DNA from: Veillonella sp. R32
GTDB taxonomy: Bacteria > Bacillota > Negativicutes > Veillonellales > Veillonellaceae
Direction of reading: 5' to 3'
DNA: 56,547 nt
NCBI RefSeq assembly: GCF_010093125.1
Contig: NZ_NMZQ01000041.1
Coordinates: 1 to 56,547, forward strand
Shown here: positions 53,001 through 56,547 of the stretch, in pieces
Layout of the letters: the number at the start of each line of letters is the position of its first letter
Position numbering within the stretch: position 1 is the stretch's first letter
Translations under genes and position numbers: made by a program
The notes under the pieces: model-generated
Seen by the model: only the letters and a program-made list of their open reading frames with translations
Databases searched by the model: none
What the model was told of the DNA's origin: nothing

Positions 53001-56000
53001 CGGTTCAATATTTATCTGTGAAATCCACTCAAACTGCTAATAAAGATAATAAAGGAGCTACAGGAAGCAATGCAATTGCAATTGGCCCTGCAGCTCAAGC
53101 TACTGGAACTAGTGATATTGCAATTGGTAATACAGTAAAGACTTCTGGTGGTTGGGGTGTTGCTATTGGTTCTCAAAGTGAAACAACAAGTCAATCGGTT
53201 GGCATTGGATATAATGCTAAAGCAACTGGTGGAAGTGCGACAGTTGCCTTAGGTGCTTCTACTATTGCTTCTGGTAATGTTGCTACGGCTATTGGTTATG
53301 GTGCTCACTCCACAAATGAACAAACTATTGCAGTGGGCTTTATGGCAAATGCCGCTGGTGAGCAAGCAACTGCTATTGGGCGAGAAGCAAATGCATCAGG
53401 TTTAGTAGCCGTTGCTCTTGGTGTAGGAACGAAGGCTGATGCTGATGACTCGGTGGCAATTGGTCGCAACTCTTCTGTTGCTTCCCAAGGTGTTAATAGT
53501 ATTGCCATTGGTCAAAAAGCATATATTGGTCAAAAAACTGAACAAGGTGGAACTCCATCAGAAGGTATTCCTGACCATTCGCTATCTGTAGCAGATGATG
53601 ATACTAGTTCTGGCAAACCAAATCAAGAATATATGAATTCTATTGCTATTGGTAATACAGCCAAAGCGTTTGGATACCAAAATACGGCTCTTGGTGCTGG
53701 AGCGGAAGCACATGATACAAACACAGTAGCAGTAGGGGTTGCTGCTAAAGCAAGAGGGAATTATGCATCGGCCATGGGTAAACAAGCCAATGCTAATGGG
53801 TTAGAAGCCACAGCTATTGGTCATTGGGCACGTGCTTATGGTGACAATGCTATTGCTATTGGTTCTAATTCTATTACTAGTACTCTTGATGGAACTGGTG
53901 AGGTTAAGAATGGCATTGCTATTGGCCAGCAAGCTCGAGTTGCTTCAAATAACTCAATTGCTTTAGGTCAAAATTCATTAGCATTTGTTCCTACAGATTT
54001 AAAAACCAAAGCATATTTGTCTGAAGAAGAATTTGCTGCTGAAAATGGTGTTATTTCTGTTGGTAATGCAGAATACACAGTTGGTGATGCAAAAGTAGCT
54101 GAAAATCGTCGTCGTATTACTAATGTAGCGGGCGGTGCTGATGATTATGATGCAGTTAATGTAGCTCAATTAAAAGCAGCTAAAGTAGAAGTAGCTGCCG
54201 GGACTAATGTAACTGTAGATACAGATACTACAGCTGGTTATACTAAATATACTGTAAACTCCGTTGATACAGATACGAAGTTAGTAAATGGCACAGCATT
54301 ATATAATAACGATGGAACAGGAAGCATTACGCTAAATACAGATCAAAATGGCACTAAAGGGACAGTTTCTGTAACTGGTCTTCAAGATAAATATATTACT
54401 GGTGTGACTCTACAAGATGGTACATTGAGCATTACTCGTAATGATACAGATACTCCATTTACTGTTACCAATATTGCTACAAAAGATGATGTAACATCTG
54501 CTATTGGTGATTCTGCATGGAAATTGGGAGTTGGAGTTGCTAGTACAGCTCCTAATTCTGGCGATGCTACGGCTACAGGAACAGCGACTAGTATTAAAAA
54601 TGGTAATGAAGTAATTCTTCGTGCAGATCGTGGTGTTAAATTAAATCAAGTTGGCAGTAATATTGATATTGGATTAAAGTATATTGATATGGATCCGTCA
54701 ACTGATATTGCGCCTGATCAGATAGTAGATGCAAAAGCAAGTGGTCATGCCTCTTTAGCAGTTGGGCAAAATAGTGTAGTAGATGGTCATCAGGGGACAG
54801 CTGTAGGCTTTAGTACTCATGCTGGACAATATGCATTAGCAGCTGGTTCTAAGGCAGATGCTTCAGGTTCTAATTCGGTTGCTCTTGGTTATAATACCAA
54901 TGTAACTGGTCAAGGTGCTATAGGTATTGGCAATAGTAAGGCAAAAGGTAGTACTACAGAAGAATATTTACCAAAAGTCGCAAGTAATTTTGGTATTGCT
55001 ATTGGTGATGCATCCTATGTGGATGAAAAATCTGAGTATGGAACTGTTGTAGGTCCTAATGCGGTTATTACTAATTCAGCAAAAGGAACGGCACTAGGTC
55101 AAGAGGCTACGATTGATAAATCTATAGAAGGTGTTGCACTAGGCAATGCAGCTAAAATTTATTCTTCTGAAAAAGGGATTGCCTTAGGTAGTGGTGTTAC
55201 TGTTGATGAGTCTAATAATGCCGTTATTATTGGCAATACGTCACAAATTTATAAGTCACCAGATTCTATAGCTATTGGGACAAGTACAGCCGTAACAAAC
55301 TCTAAATATTCCGTAGGTATCGGTAATGGCGCTACAGTTAATGCTAATAGTGCTGTGGCATTAGGACAAAATGCGAATGTAGGCGCTAACGCAGGTGTAG
55401 CTTTAGGCTCAGATTCGGTTGCTAAACGTGTTGCTGCTCAAGGATATGATCCTTTATTAAATATAAAAGGCGAATATTATAATGATAAAATTGCTGCAGA
55501 ATATGGATTTGCTGATCGATATAAAGAACTTGTACAGATCTTGAATAATAGTCCAGAAAATACAGCAGCTTATAGTGAGGCAAAAGCTGAAATTGAAAAA
55601 CTTGTTACTCCATATGTAGCTCGAGCAGGTGCAGTTTCTGTTGGTAAAGAAGGCTATACTCGTCAAATTACTAATGTAGCAGCTGGTTTAGAAGATACTG
55701 ATGCAGTTAACGTAGCTCAATTAAAACGTTTACGCGCAACCGGCACCAATTACTCTGGCGATGATACGACAGCTATTCACCGTGATTTAGGTGATGAGTT
55801 AACTATTACTGGTGGGGCGGATGTATCCACTGCAGAAGCAAAAGCTAAGTTAACTACTGGCAATATTGGTGTGGTGGCTAATGATACTACTGATGGTTTA
55901 GAACTTAAATTAGCTAAGGATATTAACTTGACTGCTGATGGTAGTGTGGCCTTTGGTACGGCTGCTACAGCACCAAAAGTAGATGCCACTGGTTTGACTA

Positions 56001-56547
56001 TTTCTGATCAGTTAAAATTCACTACTGCAGGTATTTCTGCCGGTGATTTACAGATTAGCCATGTTGCGGCTGGCGAAGATGATACCGATGCTGTAAATGT
56101 ATCGCAACTAAAAGCTCTTGAAAAACAAGTAGGTGCTGCTGGTGATTTAACATTAGTCGATAAAGATGGCAATCCATTAGTTAAAGACGATAAAGGAAAT
56201 TTATATAAAGAGTCTGATATAGATGAAAATGGTAAACCAATAGATGGTGCAACTCCAGTAAACCCTGAAGATACAACATTAGCATCTGATACAGGTAAGA
56301 GCGGGTTGGGTCAAGATAATAATGATAATAATGAAGCAATTACACCTGATAAAGCAAAAGATTTAATTGGTGGTACAAAAGGTGAAGATGGAACCCGTGG
56401 CAAGGATGGTTTATTAGATAAAACGGGACCTACTTTAAATAACATTGCAACAATTAAAGATCTTCAAGCCTTAGCTCAAGCAGGATTAGATTTTGCTGGT
56501 GATGATGGTACAGAAGTACATCGTGCATTAAGCCAAAAATTAACTAT
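50075..56547 (+). CDS. Giant trimeric autotransporter adhesin (YadA-like), 3' end outside window
   Basis: The frame is open from ATG 50075 to the window edge, at least 2157 residues, with no stop. A conventional signal peptide (about 1-31, ending YSADA) leads into long arrays of 14-residue YadA-like head repeats, seen as AIG/ALG followed by xxAxAxG. Five neck motifs of the RQITNVAAG...TDAVNVAQLK type occur near residues 378, 892, 1345, 1861 and 1992, so at least three large heads alternate with stalks. Extra segments precede the necks, including a helical, coiled-coil-like one at about residues 805-880. The C-terminal membrane anchor should lie beyond the window. It is likely a surface adhesin for co-aggregation or biofilm. 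GAGG and AAAGG lie upstream of the ATG. Confidence 0.95.
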   Translation, partial: MKSNQDKKALSKLVAAALVGTVGLSVYSADAATEYYAGENAQATGSSNAIGAAAKADNFSNALGTSANADSYSNAIGTSANALGGGIAIGYKAKAESVNNYNGSIAIGRDSKATQGGIAIGQDAKSEGTQTIVIGNKEVKFNNATVVGLGVKTVDLAGTAIGAMTTAGSQATAVGYSATANGANSVALGHGTNTAKDGGIAIGEGAISSESASIAIGQNTENSGSDSVALGSSAAVTKKEGIAVGRLAKANGEYGLALGTSAEVTSDNSIAIGNSANVSGANGLSLGNGAKTTVADGVALGSGSEAKRAAGGYGYIPQSGDKSGFIGRLGGITPNREAVFNAQRDQKLDTSIYKATAGAISVGKDAVKDAAGNITTAAVTRQITNVAAGGQDTDAVNLRQLKDLNIAVGTQLATKLDASAYKYVSINSDEEGNKDNKGATGGNSIAIGPNATATAVSNVAIGENSAAGGQGFATALGSDAKANNTGAVAIGSSANVTGVTGIAMGYEAKATGTNGVALGMSSQATSYGIAIGQAKALSQSAIALGDAANIDNASSYAIGIGDGVAVTKTKQAVVAGVKAQADNSQQVVLLGSQAKAINSGNSVVIGTSATSNSVETVAIGKGTIITDKAASALAIGNSAYIGEIKAVDPGTKPSDTANPGYRNKGTSEEIMTNPLDKSKYYFSTAVGTDAKAFGYQNTAFGAGAEAHNTNSLALGFIAVAKGDFSAAIGRNTNTDGTYATAVGFSADATGESTLALGSRAEANKASGVALGADSITNVDKGVFGFDPSGKNPDLTTFLGANKAAYDTLQTDIAAAQTEVDTARQAVIDLQNSKNGKTTEEIAEIDKNLATAETTLDEKKSALAAKVKESNQMISTWQATAAGVSVGDSETGLTRQINNVAAGTLDTDAVNVAQLKNVTLNVTGDNLKTDSTAIGNVNLATQQLAINGDSNITTTVAKDGQTVNLALSKTVTDKLGAVQYLSVKSTQTANKDNKGATGSNAIAIGPAAQATGTSDIAIGNTVKTSGGWGVAIGSQSETTSQSVGIGYNAKATGGSATVALGASTIASGNVATAIGYGAHSTNEQTIAVGFMANAAGEQATAIGREANASGLVAVALGVGTKADADDSVAIGRNSSVASQGVNSIAIGQKAYIGQKTEQGGTPSEGIPDHSLSVADDDTSSGKPNQEYMNSIAIGNTAKAFGYQNTALGAGAEAHDTNTVAVGVAAKARGNYASAMGKQANANGLEATAIGHWARAYGDNAIAIGSNSITSTLDGTGEVKNGIAIGQQARVASNNSIALGQNSLAFVPTDLKTKAYLSEEEFAAENGVISVGNAEYTVGDAKVAENRRRITNVAGGADDYDAVNVAQLKAAKVEVAAGTNVTVDTDTTAGYTKYTVNSVDTDTKLVNGTALYNNDGTGSITLNTDQNGTKGTVSVTGLQDKYITGVTLQDGTLSITRNDTDTPFTVTNIATKDDVTSAIGDSAWKLGVGVASTAPNSGDATATGTATSIKNGNEVILRADRGVKLNQVGSNIDIGLKYIDMDPSTDIAPDQIVDAKASGHASLAVGQNSVVDGHQGTAVGFSTHAGQYALAAGSKADASGSNSVALGYNTNVTGQGAIGIGNSKAKGSTTEEYLPKVASNFGIAIGDASYVDEKSEYGTVVGPNAVITNSAKGTALGQEATIDKSIEGVALGNAAKIYSSEKGIALGSGVTVDESNNAVIIGNTSQIYKSPDSIAIGTSTAVTNSKYSVGIGNGATVNANSAVALGQNANVGANAGVALGSDSVAKRVAAQGYDPLLNIKGEYYNDKIAAEYGFADRYKELVQILNNSPENTAAYSEAKAEIEKLVTPYVARAGAVSVGKEGYTRQITNVAAGLEDTDAVNVAQLKRLRATGTNYSGDDTTAIHRDLGDELTITGGADVSTAEAKAKLTTGNIGVVANDTTDGLELKLAKDINLTADGSVAFGTAATAPKVDATGLTISDQLKFTTAGISAGDLQISHVAAGEDDTDAVNVSQLKALEKQVGAAGDLTLVDKDGNPLVKDDKGNLYKESDIDENGKPIDGATPVNPEDTTLASDTGKSGLGQDNNDNNEAITPDKAKDLIGGTKGEDGTRGKDGLLDKTGPTLNNIATIKDLQALAQAGLDFAGDDGTEVHRALSQKLT
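51374..52205 (+). repeat. Adhesin head module A (partner of 53039-53725)
   Basis: It starts with NKDNKGATG and ends with FGYQNTAFGAGAEAH. Both edge segments are nearly identical in protein and clearly similar in DNA to 53039-53725, indicating an internal duplication that has since diverged in the middle. Confidence 0.75.
53039..53725 (+). repeat. Adhesin head module B (partner of 51374-52205)
   Basis: It starts NKDNKGATG and ends FGYQNTALGAGAEAH. It is shorter than module A by roughly 145 bases, that is, by several head repeats. Confidence 0.75.

Noticed and set aside
51652-55989. Several minus-strand open frames inside the adhesin
   Set aside because: They are low-complexity mirrors of the GCT/ATT/GGT repeats on the coding strand and have no ribosome sites.
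50075-56547. Head-repeat DNA considered as a CRISPR or tandem satellite
   Set aside because: The period is in coding units of about 14 residues with the frame kept throughout; there are no identical repeats with unique spacers.
1-56547. tRNA, rRNA, insertion sequences, prophage
   Set aside because: No cloverleaf with CCA-end context, rRNA core sequence, transposase, integrase or phage structural gene was recognised when reading both strands. Short RNA genes could still be missed by eye.

Overview
The window looks like chromosome from a Veillonella-type member of the Negativicutes, that is, a diderm Firmicute. Codon use is AT-rich, AGGAGG ribosome sites and Bacillus-like promoters (TTGACA/TATAAT) are common, and housekeeping gene order is Firmicute. 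Yet the right end holds a giant trimeric autotransporter adhesin, which needs an outer membrane. The genus is inferred from content and style, not from a search.

Layout. 1-3.8 kb: two tandem NhaA Na+/H+ antiporters and a secreted peptidoglycan-binding/3D-domain protein. 4-8 kb: purR-glmU-prs-pth, the order seen right of the Bacillus subtilis origin. 8-8.5 kb: a very strong promoter, a ~180-nt leader and a 65-residue protein of unknown function. 8.5-17.6 kb: nudix - amino acid decarboxylase - tmk - holB - ricT - trmN6-like - rsmI - metG - tatD, matching the Bacillus yaaO-to-yabD block. 17.7-23 kb: a polyphosphate operon of two Ppx/GppA-HD proteins, the second apparently inactive, then ppk. 23.4-26.9 kb: a yabE-like wall protein, rnmV, ksgA and a polysaccharide deacetylase. 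27-33.2 kb: prfC (-), topB (+) and a DEAD-box helicase (-), separated by large hairpins. 33.7-39.4 kb: an iron/metal block, feoA-feoB, a FeoB-associated Cys-rich peptide, a DUF6110-like protein and an unusual P1B-type ATPase, with Fur-like sites upstream. 39.5-42.8 kb: two unknown membrane proteins, an ECF transporter S component and a zinc-binding lipoprotein. 42.9-44.8 kb: the SCIFF ranthipeptide precursor and its radical SAM maturase. 44.9-49.5 kb: hypF-hypC-hypD-hypE for [NiFe]-hydrogenase maturation, without hypA or hypB. 50.1 kb to the end: the 5' part, at least 2157 codons, of the trimeric autotransporter.

The left half is mostly translation, nucleotide and cell-wall housekeeping in tight operons with overlapping starts and stops. 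The right half is metal handling, anaerobic metabolism and surface adhesion.

The less ordinary signals are between genes. There is a set of composite hairpins with a conserved TTAC apex; a 228-nt nested inverted repeat; three 13-bp tandem repeats; a repeat-and-hairpin leader in front of the helicase; and three short motifs shared by the upstream regions of two surface-protein genes 26 kb apart. No tRNA, rRNA, insertion sequence, CRISPR array or prophage gene was recognised.
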